Shown: positions 1 through 9,145, counted from the first letter of the stretch. The stretch is 64,000 nucleotides of DNA from Dyella sp. C11 (GCF_003121485.1 NZ_QAVX01000020.1:28858-92857), one strand, 5' to 3'. A program made the numbers and translations. Notes: a model not told the origin generated them from the sequence alone.

Positions 1-1
1 A

Positions 2-667
2 ACGGCCACCGTTCCGACCGGCGTGGTGAAGGACCCCCTGCACACCGTGCCGCGCGCCACGATGATCGGCACGCTGGTGGCAGGTGTCATCACCATGCTT
101 GCCTGCACGGTGGTGATCGGCATGCTGCCGCACGATGTGCTCATAGCGTCCGCGGCGCCCATGGCAGCGGCAGCGACGCAGGCCTGGGGGCATATGGCTG
201 GCGTGGCGGTGGCCGCGGTCGCCGTGGTGGCGTGCTTCGGTACGCTCAATGGCTGGGTGCTGCTGGTGGCCCAAACCACCATGGCCGCCGCCGAGGACGG
301 CATGTTTCCTCGCGCCTTTGCGCGCGTGGATCGGCGTCATACGCCCTGGATCGGCGTACTGGTGAGCAGCGCACTCACCAGCGCGCTGATTGTCGCCAAC
401 GACACACGCTCGCTGGTGTCGTTGTTCACGTTCATGATCCTGCTGTCGACCGCCACCACGTTGCTGCCTTACCTGGTGACCACGCTGGCGTGGTGGCGCA
501 TGGAAGGTCGCGGCTCGTCACGCTGGCGCCAGCTGGTTGCCGTCGTCGCCCTGGCCTTCTCCCTGTGGGCCCTGGCGGGAGCGGGTACCGAGCCGCTGCT
601 ATGGGGCGCGGTGCTGTTGCTGGCCGGCTGCCCGATCTATCTGTGGCAACGGTTCGCTGCACGCTGA
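2..667 (+). CDS. APC-family amino acid permease, C-terminal part (5' end outside window)
   Basis: The reading frame is open from the window edge and ends at a TGA at 665–667, so only the last roughly 220 residues are visible. The first visible residues (ATVPTGVVKDPLHTVPRAT) match the conserved cytoplasmic loop of AdiC/CadB-like basic amino acid and polyamine antiporters of the APC superfamily. They are followed by five or six hydrophobic membrane segments and a short WQRFAAR tail. These proteins exchange or import amino acids across the inner membrane. The substrate cannot be read from this fragment. A different APC permease lies at 55005–56444. Confidence 0.85.
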   Translation, partial: TATVPTGVVKDPLHTVPRATMIGTLVAGVITMLACTVVIGMLPHDVLIASAAPMAAAATQAWGHMAGVAVAAVAVVACFGTLNGWVLLVAQTTMAAAEDGMFPRAFARVDRRHTPWIGVLVSSALTSALIVANDTRSLVSLFTFMILLSTATTLLPYLVTTLAWWRMEGRGSSRWRQLVAVVALAFSLWALAGAGTEPLLWGAVLLLAGCPIYLWQRFAAR

Positions 668-753
668 ACGATCCCCGCTCGTTCACTTGTCAATTGACGC
701 GTCCTTCGCAGACGACGCAGTCTCATCGGCCCGAATATCCGGGAGAGGCACCC

Positions 754-1581
754 ATGAAGCGGATCGTGTGGGCCGTCATGTTGTTGTTCGGGTTGGCGAG
801 TCCTGCGGCGTTTGCGCAGGGCCAGAGCGGTGTGGTGACCGCTTATGTCGACCTTTATGCGGGCCCCGATACGGGGTATCCGACCATCATGCAGCTACCT
901 GCGGGCACCGCCGTGGCCATCCAGGGATGTACGGAAGGCTGGGGCTGGTGCGACGTGATTGCAGGAGGTACGCGCGGCTGGGTCGCCGGCACCTTCGTGC
1001 AATACATGTATCAGAGCCAGCCGGTGTATGTGGCTGATTACGGCGCACGTATCGGCATCCCCATCGTCACCTTTTCCATAGCGGCGTATTGGGGTGCGTA
1101 CTACGTGAATCGTCCGTTCTACCGGAATCGCGATTATTGGTATGGACGTCCATACGCACCGCGTCCGCCGCCGCGTCCGCCGGGCTGGCATCCGGGTGCG
1201 CGTCCGCCGCCGCCGGGTGGTCATCGCCCGCCACCGGGTCCGGGCAATCGTCCGCCGCCGCAGGGCAACCGGCCGCCGCCGAACGGTGGTAATCGCCCTC
1301 CGCCGAATGGTGGCAACCGTCCGCCGCCGTCGCAGGGACATCGTCCGCCCTCGAACAACCGGCCGGCGCCCAATCCGCGGCCGCCGGGCCAGACGCCTCG
1401 CCCGCCGGGCGGCAACCAGCCGCCGCAGGGCAATCGTCCGCCGAGCCAGGGCAATCGCCCGCCGTCGAATGGGGGTGGCAACCGGCCGCCCCAGGGCAAC
1501 GCCCGCCCGCCGCAAGGCAATTCGCGCCCGGCACCCAAGCCGCAATCGCGCCCTGCACCGGACAATCGGGGCGGCAACTAG
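754..1581 (+). CDS. Exported SH3-domain protein with long proline-rich tail
   Basis: The protein has 275 residues. The ATG at 754 is preceded by GGGAGAGG, which supports this start over the longer open frame upstream. Residues 1–21 form a signal peptide ending AFA. Residues about 25–90 form a bacterial SH3 (SH3_3) domain, with the pattern AYVDLYAGPDTGYP and a WGWCDV core and RGWVAGTFV strand. The rest is a YWGAYYVNRPFYRNRDYWYG linker-type segment followed by about 140 residues of repeated NRPPP(N/Q)GG units. SH3_3 domains of exported proteins usually bind cell-wall peptides; the tail could span the periplasm or wall. No enzymatic domain is visible. A strong hairpin follows at 1612. Confidence 0.85.
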   Translation: MKRIVWAVMLLFGLASPAAFAQGQSGVVTAYVDLYAGPDTGYPTIMQLPAGTAVAIQGCTEGWGWCDVIAGGTRGWVAGTFVQYMYQSQPVYVADYGARIGIPIVTFSIAAYWGAYYVNRPFYRNRDYWYGRPYAPRPPPRPPGWHPGARPPPPGGHRPPPGPGNRPPPQGNRPPPNGGNRPPPNGGNRPPPSQGHRPPSNNRPAPNPRPPGQTPRPPGGNQPPQGNRPPSQGNRPPSNGGGNRPPQGNARPPQGNSRPAPKPQSRPAPDNRGGN

Positions 1582-1611
1582 CCGCCTCGCACTTCTCGGG
1601 AAAGTGACCTC

Positions 1612-1640
1612 AACCGACGCGCCCCGGCGCGTCGGTTTGT
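1612..1640 (+). terminator. Probable terminator after the SH3 protein gene
   Basis: Two perfect 12-base arms (AACCGACGCGCC at 1612–1623 and its complement at 1626–1637) enclose a 2-base loop and are followed by TTGTGT. The U-run is short. The rest of the gap up to 1846 shows no convincing gene. Confidence 0.6.
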
Positions 1641-1846
1641 GTCGGCGAGCGTCGCCCTCTCGCCACCGCATCTGCACGAAGACGCAAAAAGCCCGTTGAT
1701 TCCTGATGTTGCGCCCGTATCACCAAGCGTCCGCCGTGGCATGAACCTTGCGACCGAAAAGGCAAGGAACGGAGTTCAGGCAGGACGCCGTCGGTCATTC
1801 AGCGCATGCGCACCCAGCGCGTGCGGTTGCAGCAGCAGGCTTTCGC

Positions 1847-3247
1847 ATGGGCGTCAACGCACGAGACTGGTCAAGGCGACGGCCGTTTGCCGTGACGGTG
1901 CGCTTGCCTCTGGATGCAGCCAATGACGGCCAGCTGCATCGCCGCCACTACGTGCCGGTATGGCTCAAGTTTGCACTCGCGCTGAGCGTCTCCCTCGCCT
2001 GGGCCACGCTTGCGTACATGGTGGCGCATCCGTGGGTGAGCGAGCTGGAAGGTTCGGGAAGGCGGCTGTTCGCGCACCTGCTCATCATCGGACTGGTGGT
2101 GACTCCCGCCTTCATGAATGCATTTATCGCGGTGGGCCTGCTGCTTGATCGTCGCCCCGCGCGCTCGCGTTTCGCCGATGGTGATTTTCCCGGCGTGACC
2201 ATCCTGATCGCCGCACGCAACGCGCAGGAAACCATCCTGGGAACCTTGGCAAGCGTTGCCATGCAGCGATATCCCGCGCCGATCGAAGTGATGGTGATCA
2301 GCGACGGCTCCTCCGACGCCACGCTGGAACGCCTGCGCGGCGTGTCGTATCCGTGGCTGGAGGTGATCGACCTGAAATGCTCGGGAGGCAAGGCAAAGGC
2401 GCTCAACGCAGGCCTGCGACTGGCGTCTTATCCCATCACCGTCACGCTCGATGCCGATGCGCACCTGCATCCGCAGGCGTTGCGACGTTTGGTGACGCGC
2501 TACATGAGCGACCCACCCGGCACGGCGGCCGTTGCCGGCGCGGTGCTGGTGCGCAATTCGCGCCAGAGCCTGGTGGCGCGCATGCAGGAGTGGGATTACT
2601 TCCAGAACATCGCGGCCACGCGACGCGTGCAGAGCCTGTGCCAGGGCATGCTTGCGGCGTCAGGCACGTTCTCGCTGTATCGCACCGACATTCTGCGCGT
2701 GGTGGGCGGCTGGCCCGAGTGCGCAGGGGAAGACACGGTACTGACCTGGGCCATCCTGCGCGATCACCATCGCGTGGGTTATGCCGAAGATGCGATTGCT
2801 TTCGCGCGTGTACCGCCCACGCTCACCCAGTTCCTCGCGCAGCGTCGACAGTGGTCGCAAGGCGTGGTGGAAGCCCTCCGCGCGCACGGTGCTTTGCTGT
2901 TCCGTCGCAAGCTCAGCACGTTCTTCATCTGGTGGAGCCTGTTGTTCCCGTACACGGACCTGGTCTACACCATCGCGTTGCTGCCTGCCCTGCTGCTTGC
3001 CTGCTGGGGCGTTTACTGGCTCGCGGCAGCCCTGCTCGCCTTCGTGCTGCCCATGGCACTGCTAGCCCATGGCGTGGCCTATGCCACGCAGTCGCGCATG
3101 TTCCACGAACTCGGCCTTACCGTACGACGCAATCCGTTCGGACTGCTCGGCTATGCGCTGGTCTACGGGCTCGTGCTGAAACCGGCCAGCGTGACGGGCT
3201 ATCTCGCGGGCCTGGTGGCACGGCGTTCCAACCACTATCCGTCGTGA
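1847..3247 (+). CDS. Membrane-bound family 2 glycosyltransferase (cellulose/PNAG-synthase-like)
   Basis: The ATG at 1847 gives 466 residues. A TTG at 1748 in the same frame would add 33 residues of basic, low-complexity sequence, so I prefer the ATG, although its ribosome site is weak. Two N-terminal membrane helices precede a GT-A domain with VTILIAARNAQETI, VISDGSSDAT, the metal-binding LDADAH motif, a GEDTVLTW acid motif and the acceptor-site QRRQWSQG (the QxxRW signature of processive beta-glycosyltransferases). Three or four helices follow. Relatives include PgaC, NodC and cellulose synthase, which polymerise UDP-sugars at the inner membrane. The sugar is not predictable. The gene stands alone, with no deacetylase or export partner beside it. 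Confidence 0.85.
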   Translation: MGVNARDWSRRRPFAVTVRLPLDAANDGQLHRRHYVPVWLKFALALSVSLAWATLAYMVAHPWVSELEGSGRRLFAHLLIIGLVVTPAFMNAFIAVGLLLDRRPARSRFADGDFPGVTILIAARNAQETILGTLASVAMQRYPAPIEVMVISDGSSDATLERLRGVSYPWLEVIDLKCSGGKAKALNAGLRLASYPITVTLDADAHLHPQALRRLVTRYMSDPPGTAAVAGAVLVRNSRQSLVARMQEWDYFQNIAATRRVQSLCQGMLAASGTFSLYRTDILRVVGGWPECAGEDTVLTWAILRDHHRVGYAEDAIAFARVPPTLTQFLAQRRQWSQGVVEALRAHGALLFRRKLSTFFIWWSLLFPYTDLVYTIALLPALLLACWGVYWLAAALLAFVLPMALLAHGVAYATQSRMFHELGLTVRRNPFGLLGYALVYGLVLKPASVTGYLAGLVARRSNHYPS

Positions 3248-3251
3248 ACTG

Positions 3252-3737
3252 TCACGGCGCGGACCACGGCCACCAGCTGCCGAGTTGTCGCGCGTAACGA
3301 TCGGCGGCGCGCTCGAAGCGATTGCGCACGCTGATGCCGCCGCAAAGTAGATAGAGCGGCAGGAACAGGGGCCCCAGCACCATGTACTGGTACACGTGGG
3401 CGCGTTCGTGGTCTGCCAGCGAAATGCAGGGCTCGTCGCCGCGCCCTGCGCGATGCGCATAGGTAAAACACGGCGTGTCGAGCATTTCGCAGGAATAGAG
3501 GATCACGTTGCCCAGGGTGAGCGCGCCGCCGCAGCCTCGGTGAGGCATGTGGCGAAAACCCAGCGCGCACTCGCGACGGCGCCACTCGGGCCGTGCACCC
3601 CACGGCATGCAGGCCACGCCGGCGAGCAAGCCCAGCGCGCTGTTGGGCAACGTCCAGAGCGCGCCCACCACCAACGCATACCATGGGCTGGCGGACGGGG
3701 TTTTCAGCTGCTGCACAGGGCGGCTCCCTTGTTTCAT
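3252..3737 (-). CDS. Small membrane protein with an HExxH motif, unknown function
   Basis: The protein has 161 residues. A hydrophobic segment at about 19–45 is followed by a conserved TLGNVILYS stretch and then DHERAHVYQYMVLGPLFLPLYLL, where H110-E111-R112-A113-H114 forms a zincin-type HExxH pattern next to a second hydrophobic stretch. I recognise this layout (gHVI…, HER.HV.QY..lGPLFlP.Yl, then a conserved ..R.E..A) as a widespread uncharacterised family. Whether it is a peptidase is unknown. It is tail-to-tail with the glycosyltransferase, with only four bases between the ends, and diverges from trxC. The start is the ATG just inside the divergent gap. Confidence 0.75.
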   Translation of the reverse strand: MKQGSRPVQQLKTPSASPWYALVVGALWTLPNSALGLLAGVACMPWGARPEWRRRECALGFRHMPHRGCGGALTLGNVILYSCEMLDTPCFTYAHRAGRGDEPCISLADHERAHVYQYMVLGPLFLPLYLLCGGISVRNRFERAADRYARQLGSWWPWSAP

Positions 3738-3791
3738 CGTGTAGCGGGCACCATCTGACGCAACATCGAGTCTTGGCCAACGAGGCCTGCC

Positions 3792-4229
3792 ATGTCCACC
3801 GCGCTGACGATTCCCTGCCCCCACTGTTCCGCCTTGAACCGCGTGCCTGAAGAGCGCCTGGGTGAACACCCGGTGTGCGGACGCTGCAAACACGCGCTGT
3901 TCGACGGCAAGCCCGCCACGCTGACCACCGCAAACTTCGATGCCGTGGCAACGCGGGGCGACCTGCCCGTGGTGATCGACTTCTGGGCGCCCTGGTGCGG
4001 CCCGTGCGTAGGCTTTGCGCCGGTATTTGCCGAGGCCGCAAAAAGCCTGGAACCGCAGCTGCGCCTGGCCAAGGTGGATACCGAGGCCGAACCCGCCTTG
4101 GCGCAGCGTTTCGGCATTCGCAGCATTCCCACGCTGCTGGTGATGCGCGGCGGCCGCGAAATTGCACGCCAGGCCGGCGCAATGAATGGCATGCAGCTGC
4201 GCCAGTTCCTCGCCAACACGTTGCGTTGA
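3792..4229 (+). CDS. trxC: Thioredoxin 2 (TrxC), zinc-finger thioredoxin
   Basis: The protein has 145 residues, normal for TrxC. The N-terminal zinc ribbon is given by C9-P-H-C12 and C29-G-R-C32. The thioredoxin fold follows, with the catalytic WCGPC at 68–72 and the cis-proline in SIPTLLVM. It is a cytoplasmic disulfide reductase active under oxidative stress. It converges on selO with an 8-base gap, and SelO is itself tied to redox protection, so the neighbourhood has a shared theme. No OxyR-like operator could be identified with confidence. Confidence 0.95.
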   Translation: MSTALTIPCPHCSALNRVPEERLGEHPVCGRCKHALFDGKPATLTTANFDAVATRGDLPVVIDFWAPWCGPCVGFAPVFAEAAKSLEPQLRLAKVDTEAEPALAQRFGIRSIPTLLVMRGGREIARQAGAMNGMQLRQFLANTLR

Positions 4230-4237
4230 GCAGCTCG

Positions 4238-5797
4238 CTACGAGCTGCAGGACAACATGGAGCAACCGGCTTTGTGCATGGCCCAGTCGGGTCGCTTTTG
4301 CGCGTAGCGCTCGCGGCCCGGTTGATCGTCATACGGCCTGCGCATCACGTCGAGCAGCTCGCTGATGCCGGCGTAGTCGCCCTGCATGGACCGGTCAATC
4401 GCCTCCTGCGCCAGGTAGTTGCGCATCACATACCGCGGATTGGCTGACTGCATGACCGCCAGGCGCTGCTCACCGGACCAGGTGTCCTGCCGCACACGCG
4501 CCGCGTAATTCTGCAGCCACGCAAGGAACGCGGGTTCGAACTGCAGGCGCTTCGCTTCGTCGTAGAACGCATCCTGCAACGGCGCCAGCGACGGACTGGC
4601 AGGATCGACATCGGCCAGCGCGCGGAAAAACAGCGTCATGTCGACGTCTGCCTCGGCCAGCAACGTGTGCAACTCGCGCATGCGTTCGACGTCATCGTCC
4701 TCGCACGCGGCGAGGCCGAGTTTCGCGGCAATGTGGGCGCGGTCTTCCTGCGCGTAGACCGCAGCGTAACGATCCAGCCCTGCCTGCAGCGGTTCCGTGC
4801 CGCTGAACAGCGGCGCCAGCGCCATGGCGAGGCGACTGAGGTTCCACCACGCCACATTCGGTTGCTGGCCAAAGCGATAGCGGCGGCGGCCGGCATCGGT
4901 GGTATTGGGCGTCCACTCCGGATCGAAGTTGTCGATCCATCCGTACGGACCGTAGTCGACGGTGAGCCCGAGAATGGACATGTTGTCGGTGTTCATCACG
5001 CCATGCACGAAACCCACGCGCATCCAGTTCGCCACCGTGCGCGCAGTGCGCTCGCACACCTGCGCGAACCACTCGGCGTAAAGCGCCTCGCCCTCGCCTT
5101 CCAGTTCCGGGTAGTCACGCGCGATGGTGAAGTCCACCAGTTGCCGCAACAGCGCCAGGTCGCCACGCGCCGCCGGTAATTCGAAGTGACCGAAGCGGAT
5201 GAAGGACGGTGCCACGCGGCACACGATGGCGCCCGGTTCTTCCTGGGGATGGCCGTCGTAGAACATGTCGCGGACCACCGCGTCCCCCGTCACCACCAGG
5301 CTCAACGCGCGCGTGGTTGGCACGCCCAGGTGATGCATGGCTTCACTGCAAAGGAATTCCCGGATCGACGACCGCAACACGGCACGCCCGTCCGCGCCAC
5401 GGGAATACGGCGTACGCCCCGCGCCCTTCAACTGAAGCTCCCAGCGCTGCCCGCCGGATGCGAGCACCTCGCCCAGCGAGATGGCCCGGCCATCGCCCAG
5501 CTGGTCGGCCCACACGCCGAACTGATGGCCGCCGTAGTTGGTCGCGAAGGGCTGCATGCCGTCCAGCAGCGCGTTCCCGCCCAGCACCTGGGCCATCGTG
5601 GGACCTTCCATGTCGGTGGCATCCAGGCCCAACGCGTCCGCCATTTCCCGCGACCACGCCACCACCCGTGGCGACGCCACCGGCGTGGGATCCACGCGGG
5701 AGTACGCGGCGGCAAGAACCTGCCTGGGGCGGCTGCCCTGCTCCGGGTCCATGGGCAGCTGGTTCACGAAGGCGTTGTCGAAGGTCAAATCGAGCAT
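4238..5797 (-). CDS. selO: Protein adenylyltransferase SelO (YdiU/UPF0061)
   Basis: I chose the ATG at 5797 (519 residues, beginning [15 protein letters not shown]) because it matches the usual family start. An in-frame ATG at 5812 would add five residues. Neither has a clear ribosome site. Pseudokinase-fold landmarks are present: [18 protein letters not shown], the [18 protein letters not shown] loop, [16 protein letters not shown] and [23 protein letters not shown]. SelO flips ATP in its active site and transfers AMP to Ser, Thr or Tyr of redox proteins. The extreme C-terminus contains Cys residues (CSMLSCSS), as in the bacterial family, where a disulfide is thought to regulate activity. 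Confidence 0.93.
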   Translation of the reverse strand: MLDLTFDNAFVNQLPMDPEQGSRPRQVLAAAYSRVDPTPVASPRVVAWSREMADALGLDATDMEGPTMAQVLGGNALLDGMQPFATNYGGHQFGVWADQLGDGRAISLGEVLASGGQRWELQLKGAGRTPYSRGADGRAVLRSSIREFLCSEAMHHLGVPTTRALSLVVTGDAVVRDMFYDGHPQEEPGAIVCRVAPSFIRFGHFELPAARGDLALLRQLVDFTIARDYPELEGEGEALYAEWFAQVCERTARTVANWMRVGFVHGVMNTDNMSILGLTVDYGPYGWIDNFDPEWTPNTTDAGRRRYRFGQQPNVAWWNLSRLAMALAPLFSGTEPLQAGLDRYAAVYAQEDRAHIAAKLGLAACEDDDVERMRELHTLLAEADVDMTLFFRALADVDPASPSLAPLQDAFYDEAKRLQFEPAFLAWLQNYAARVRQDTWSGEQRLAVMQSANPRYVMRNYLAQEAIDRSMQGDYAGISELLDVMRRPYDDQPGRERYAQKRPDWAMHKAGCSMLSCSS

Positions 5798-5895
5798 GGG
5801 CGCACATTGCAATCGAAAGGGGAAAAATGACCTTCCCGCGCAGCGGAAAGCCGAACCGGCGCTGAAACCGCGCAGGATATTGCGTCGTTCATCAT

Positions 5896-5920
5896 TGTGA
5901 ATACCGTGATGACGGTCACA
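5896..5920. promoter_or_regulatory. Palindromic site, possible operator
   Basis: TGTGA (5896–5900) and TCACA (5916–5920) flank an inner palindrome ACCGT-GATG-ACGGT. The spacing is too long for a normal CRP site. It lies about 100 bases upstream of selO on one side and about 105 bases upstream of the small gene at 6026 on the other, in a locally AT-richer gap. Confidence 0.3.
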
Positions 5921-6025
5921 AAGGTTTTGCGACGCCGTTCAGTGCCTATTGGCATTTGTGTATTGCCTGTGAAGCTGGTTATATGCGTCCTGAACGGCCA
6001 CGCAGGGGTGGTCGGGAGCCAAAAC

Positions 6026-6223
6026 ATGCACATGCTTCTCGCCCGTTCCGCGCTCGAACGCGGAATGCAGCTGGTAGCAGGGATGCTCAATCATCGGGAC
6101 ACGTCGGACGTCCGCAACCACCGTCAGGACCCTAACCAGTTTCACCTGGTGTCCTGGCAGCCCGGCGCGCATTCTCGTCGCGAAGATGAGCTTGCCCGTC
6201 AACGCCAGAACCAGTTCGGCTGA
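6026..6223 (+). CDS. Predicted small protein (65 aa), unknown
   Basis: The ATG is preceded by GGGAGCC with good spacing, and the frame from here on uses mostly G or C in third positions. The same frame upstream of the ATG does not look coding. The product starts MHMLLARSALERGMQLVAG and continues as a polar, Arg/Gln-rich chain ending RQRQNQFG. There is no signal peptide, membrane helix or recognised domain. The stop is 17 bases from the end of the convergent rsuA. It could be a genuine lineage-specific small protein or chance. Confidence 0.4.
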   Translation: MHMLLARSALERGMQLVAGMLNHRDTSDVRNHRQDPNQFHLVSWQPGAHSRREDELARQRQNQFG

Positions 6224-6240
6224 AACGTAAAACCGCCTGC

Positions 6241-6954
6241 TCAGTCCTGTGCAGGCGGTTCAAAGATGCGCGCGATTTCGCGATCTTCAAGCGCGCGCCA
6301 CTCGCCGGGCGGCAGGTCGTCCATCGTCAATGCCCCGACGGACACGCGCGTCAACGCGTCCACGTGGTTTCCCGTGGCCGCGAACATGCGCCGCACCTGG
6401 TGGTAACGCCCCTCGGTCAGCGTAAGGCGGGCACGCCTGGGACCCAGTACCTGGAGCACCGCCGGCTCCAGTGGCTCCTTCTCCGACTCAAGCATCATCG
6501 TGCCGCTGGCGAACAGCTCGCCTTCATCGCCACGCAGGTCGCTGGCCAGAGTGGCCTCGTAGACCTTGGCCACCTGCGACTTGGGCGAAATGATCCGATG
6601 CAGCATGGCGCCGTCGTCGGTGAAGAGCAGCAGGCCCGATGTCTCGCGATCAAGGCGTCCTACCGTGGACAACGCAGGATCGCGCACGCGATAGCGTGGC
6701 GGCAGCAGGTCGTAGACGACGCGCCCGATGTCCTTGCGCGAACAGGTAGCGCCCAGCGGCTTGTTCATCATCAACACGATGCCTGACGGCGGATCGAGCG
6801 GTTCGTCGTCAATGCGGATGTGTTCGTGCGGCACCTTGTCGTCGGCGTAGAGCACCTCGCCGTCCGGATCGGTGATGCGTCCTTCGCGGAACATCAGCGC
6901 GACTTCCTTGCGGCTGCCGTAGCCGAGATTGGCAATGAGCTTGACCAGTTTCAT
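6241..6954 (-). CDS. rsuA: 16S rRNA pseudouridine(516) synthase RsuA
   Basis: The protein has 237 residues. An N-terminal S4 domain (MKLVKLIANLGYGSRKEVAL) is followed by the catalytic domain, with GRLDRETSGLLLF and the nucleophilic Asp102, then KVYEATL and EGRYHQVRRMFAATGNHV, typical of the RsuA/RluE/RluF group. The segment EKEPLEPAVL before LTLTEGRYHQV resembles RsuA most closely. It isomerises U516 in helix 18 of 16S rRNA. The start codon overlaps the stop of rsmC by four bases, so the two 16S modification genes are translationally coupled. Assignment to RsuA rather than a 23S enzyme is likely but not certain. Confidence 0.88.
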   Translation of the reverse strand: MKLVKLIANLGYGSRKEVALMFREGRITDPDGEVLYADDKVPHEHIRIDDEPLDPPSGIVLMMNKPLGATCSRKDIGRVVYDLLPPRYRVRDPALSTVGRLDRETSGLLLFTDDGAMLHRIISPKSQVAKVYEATLASDLRGDEGELFASGTMMLESEKEPLEPAVLQVLGPRRARLTLTEGRYHQVRRMFAATGNHVDALTRVSVGALTMDDLPPGEWRALEDREIARIFEPPAQD

Positions 6955-8018
6955 GCGCGTACTCCGCGAGCTTCGATCACCTTGAAACCGTCTTGCGTTA
7001 CCACCGTGCGTACCTCGTTGAAACGAGAGGCCAAGGTGGCCTCGTAGGGAAGATGACGATTGGCCACCAGCCAGAGCCTGCCGTGCGGCAGCAAGGCATG
7101 GGCGGCGGCATCGATAAAGGCGCGCCCCAGATCCGGCAGGTCGGCGCGACCTTGATGAAACGGCGGATTGCTCACCACGACGTCGTAGCGCCCCGGCAGG
7201 CCTCTTGTCACGTCATGCCAGTGGACATGAAACGAAACGTCGCGACCGCTATCGCGTTGTGCACGCTCCAGGTTCTGTCGCGCAGGCTCCAGCGCACGCG
7301 CCTCGGCCTCGAAAAGATCGATGGACACCACCGCCGGGCAAAGCGCGATCAACTGCGTCGAAAGGTAGCCGTAGCCCGCGCCGATATCGGCCACCCTGCC
7401 CGACAGATCCGTAGGCAAATGGGCCGCCAGCAGCGCCGAAGCCGTATCCACCCGATCCCATGCAAACAGGCCGGGCCGACTGATGAAGCCGGCATCGTTG
7501 CTGCGTGGCGTGTCGAGCGCGGTCCAGGCATCGAGCAGCGCGCGATCCACATGAGCATCGGAAGCCCGGGTCCAGAACACCCGGCATTTGTGCTTGGAAA
7601 GCTGGTTCAACGGCCCCGCCAGCTGCGCAAGATCGCTCTCCGCCGATTTCGCGCCTTCCGCGTTCGGCACGGCGGCCAGCACCACGCCACCTTCTTCCAC
7701 GCGATGCAGTGCCTGCGCGAACAAGGCGCGCGCTTCGTCGCGCTGCCGCGGCGGCAGCACGAGCACCAGCGGAAACCGACGCTCGCTGCCGGGCGGCTCG
7801 ACCTTCAGGCCGCTGACCTCAAGCGCCTCGGCGAACGGCTTGAAACCCTGCTCGCATACCCATCCCTTGCCCGCCATTTCGCGCAACCGGACCCCGTCGC
7901 GCGCGCGCAGGAACAACACGCGCCCGTCCGCCGGCAACGCCAGGGCGCCGGTCTCGAACGGAACGAACAAGGCCTCCAGCGCTGCATCCGGGGCAGCGGG
8001 GGCGAACGAAGGGCGCAT
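6951..8018 (-). CDS. rsmC: 16S rRNA m2G1207 methyltransferase (RsmC-like)
   Basis: The protein has 355 residues. It has the two-domain RsmC layout: a degenerate N-terminal methyltransferase-like half (to about residue 185) and an active C-terminal half. The active half has the SAM motif DIGAGYG at 211–217 and the catalytic NPPFH at 284–288, the signature of exocyclic-amine guanine methyltransferases. RsmC methylates G1207 of 16S rRNA in the 30S subunit. The reading frame overlaps rsuA downstream by ATGA, so the two form an operon for small-subunit rRNA modification. Confidence 0.88.
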   Translation of the reverse strand: MRPSFAPAAPDAALEALFVPFETGALALPADGRVLFLRARDGVRLREMAGKGWVCEQGFKPFAEALEVSGLKVEPPGSERRFPLVLVLPPRQRDEARALFAQALHRVEEGGVVLAAVPNAEGAKSAESDLAQLAGPLNQLSKHKCRVFWTRASDAHVDRALLDAWTALDTPRSNDAGFISRPGLFAWDRVDTASALLAAHLPTDLSGRVADIGAGYGYLSTQLIALCPAVVSIDLFEAEARALEPARQNLERAQRDSGRDVSFHVHWHDVTRGLPGRYDVVVSNPPFHQGRADLPDLGRAFIDAAAHALLPHGRLWLVANRHLPYEATLASRFNEVRTVVTQDGFKVIEARGVRA

Positions 8019-8050
8019 CAGGCAGACGGTCCGGTGGCGGGCCGCCTATG

Positions 8051-8944
8051 TTACCAACCGAGGCCCGGGGCGGGTGTCAGCAGCGACAGCTCGCTTTCGA
8101 ATTCACGCGGCATGCCGCTCAGCGGGTCAAGGAAAGACAAACGACGCGCCAGCAATTGCAGCGGGTGCGCATGGTCATCAGGCCGAGGTTCCGGCAGGTC
8201 CGGATAAAACGGATCGTGCAGGATCGGCGCTCCCAGCGCGGCCATGTGCACACGCAATTGGTGCTTTTTGCCCGTCACGGGCTGCAAGGCATATCGCCAG
8301 TGCGTGTCGAAGCGTTCCAGCACGTCGAAGTGCGTCTCGCTGTTGGGTGCACCCGGTACTTCGTGCATGCGGAAGAACGGTTCGCCCGCCTCGATGCGCG
8401 AGCGCCGCACCAGCGGAAACGACAGATGCGGCAGCGGCGCCGCCCATGCCTCGTAGGTCTTCTCGATGCGACGCTGGCGGAACAACGACTGATACGCATC
8501 GCGGCTCGCCGGATCGGCGGAAAACATCACCAGTCCCGCCGTGTGCCGATCGATGCGATGCAGCGGCACCAGGTTCTCATTGCCCAGCGTGCGGGTCAGT
8601 CGCGCCAGCACGGTTTCTTCCACGAAGCCGCCGGCCGGCGTGACGGGCAGGAAGTGGGGCTTGTCCACCACCACGAGGTGCGCGTCCACGTGCAGCAGCG
8701 TTTCGTGGAACGGAATGGGGACTTCCGTGGGTACTTCGCGGAAATACCGCACGCACAAGCCCACGCGATAGGGCGTGTCGGCAGGCAACGGTTGCCCGGA
8801 CTCGTCCTGTACGCGGCCGCGGGCGAAGCGGTCTTCCCAGGTGGCCCGGTCAATGCGCGGAAACAACGCACACAAGCCTTCCAGCACCGTGCCCCACGAT
8901 CCGGGCGGCAGGTGAACAGTGCTGGCGGCGGGCGAGCGGGACAT
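8051..8944 (-). CDS. RluA-family pseudouridine synthase
   Basis: The protein has 297 residues. Residues about 15–55 resemble a weak S4-like domain. The catalytic domain has VVVDKPHFLPVTP, the motif HRIDRHTAGLVMF with nucleophile Asp132, KTYEAWA and GKKHQLRVHMAALG. The enzyme isomerises uridine in rRNA or tRNA. The exact substrate (RluA, RluC or TruC type) cannot be decided from sequence alone. It lies 32 bases upstream of rsmC on the same strand, so the three RNA-modification genes may be cotranscribed. Confidence 0.88.
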   Translation of the reverse strand: MSRSPAASTVHLPPGSWGTVLEGLCALFPRIDRATWEDRFARGRVQDESGQPLPADTPYRVGLCVRYFREVPTEVPIPFHETLLHVDAHLVVVDKPHFLPVTPAGGFVEETVLARLTRTLGNENLVPLHRIDRHTAGLVMFSADPASRDAYQSLFRQRRIEKTYEAWAAPLPHLSFPLVRRSRIEAGEPFFRMHEVPGAPNSETHFDVLERFDTHWRYALQPVTGKKHQLRVHMAALGAPILHDPFYPDLPEPRPDDHAHPLQLLARRLSFLDPLSGMPREFESELSLLTPAPGLGW

Positions 8945-9145
8945 GGGGAACTCATTCCAAAGCGATGGGGCAGCTTAAGGCTGTACGGCGAATTTGTGAC
9001 GGAATCCTGCTTGCCGCGTAACGGCCACAGGTCATCGGTATGACTTCCGGCGTACACCGTTCCATGCCATCACGCGTTGGCTAAACTCGCGGATGAACGG
9101 GTATGGCGCCACCCCAGCGCGCCGACAATTGAGACGAGGCAGCAC

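Noticed and set aside
1150..1578. The repeated NRPPP coding units as a possible CRISPR array
   Set aside because: Units are short, in frame, coding and lack distinct spacers.
1089..1699. Several Arg-rich frames across the SH3 protein's repeat tail
   Set aside because: They arise from the CCG/CGC repeats read in other frames.
5897..6025. Extension of the small frame at 6026 upstream to a GTG at 5897
   Set aside because: Third-codon positions are not G/C-biased there and the palindrome lies in it; the ATG at 6026 has the better ribosome site.
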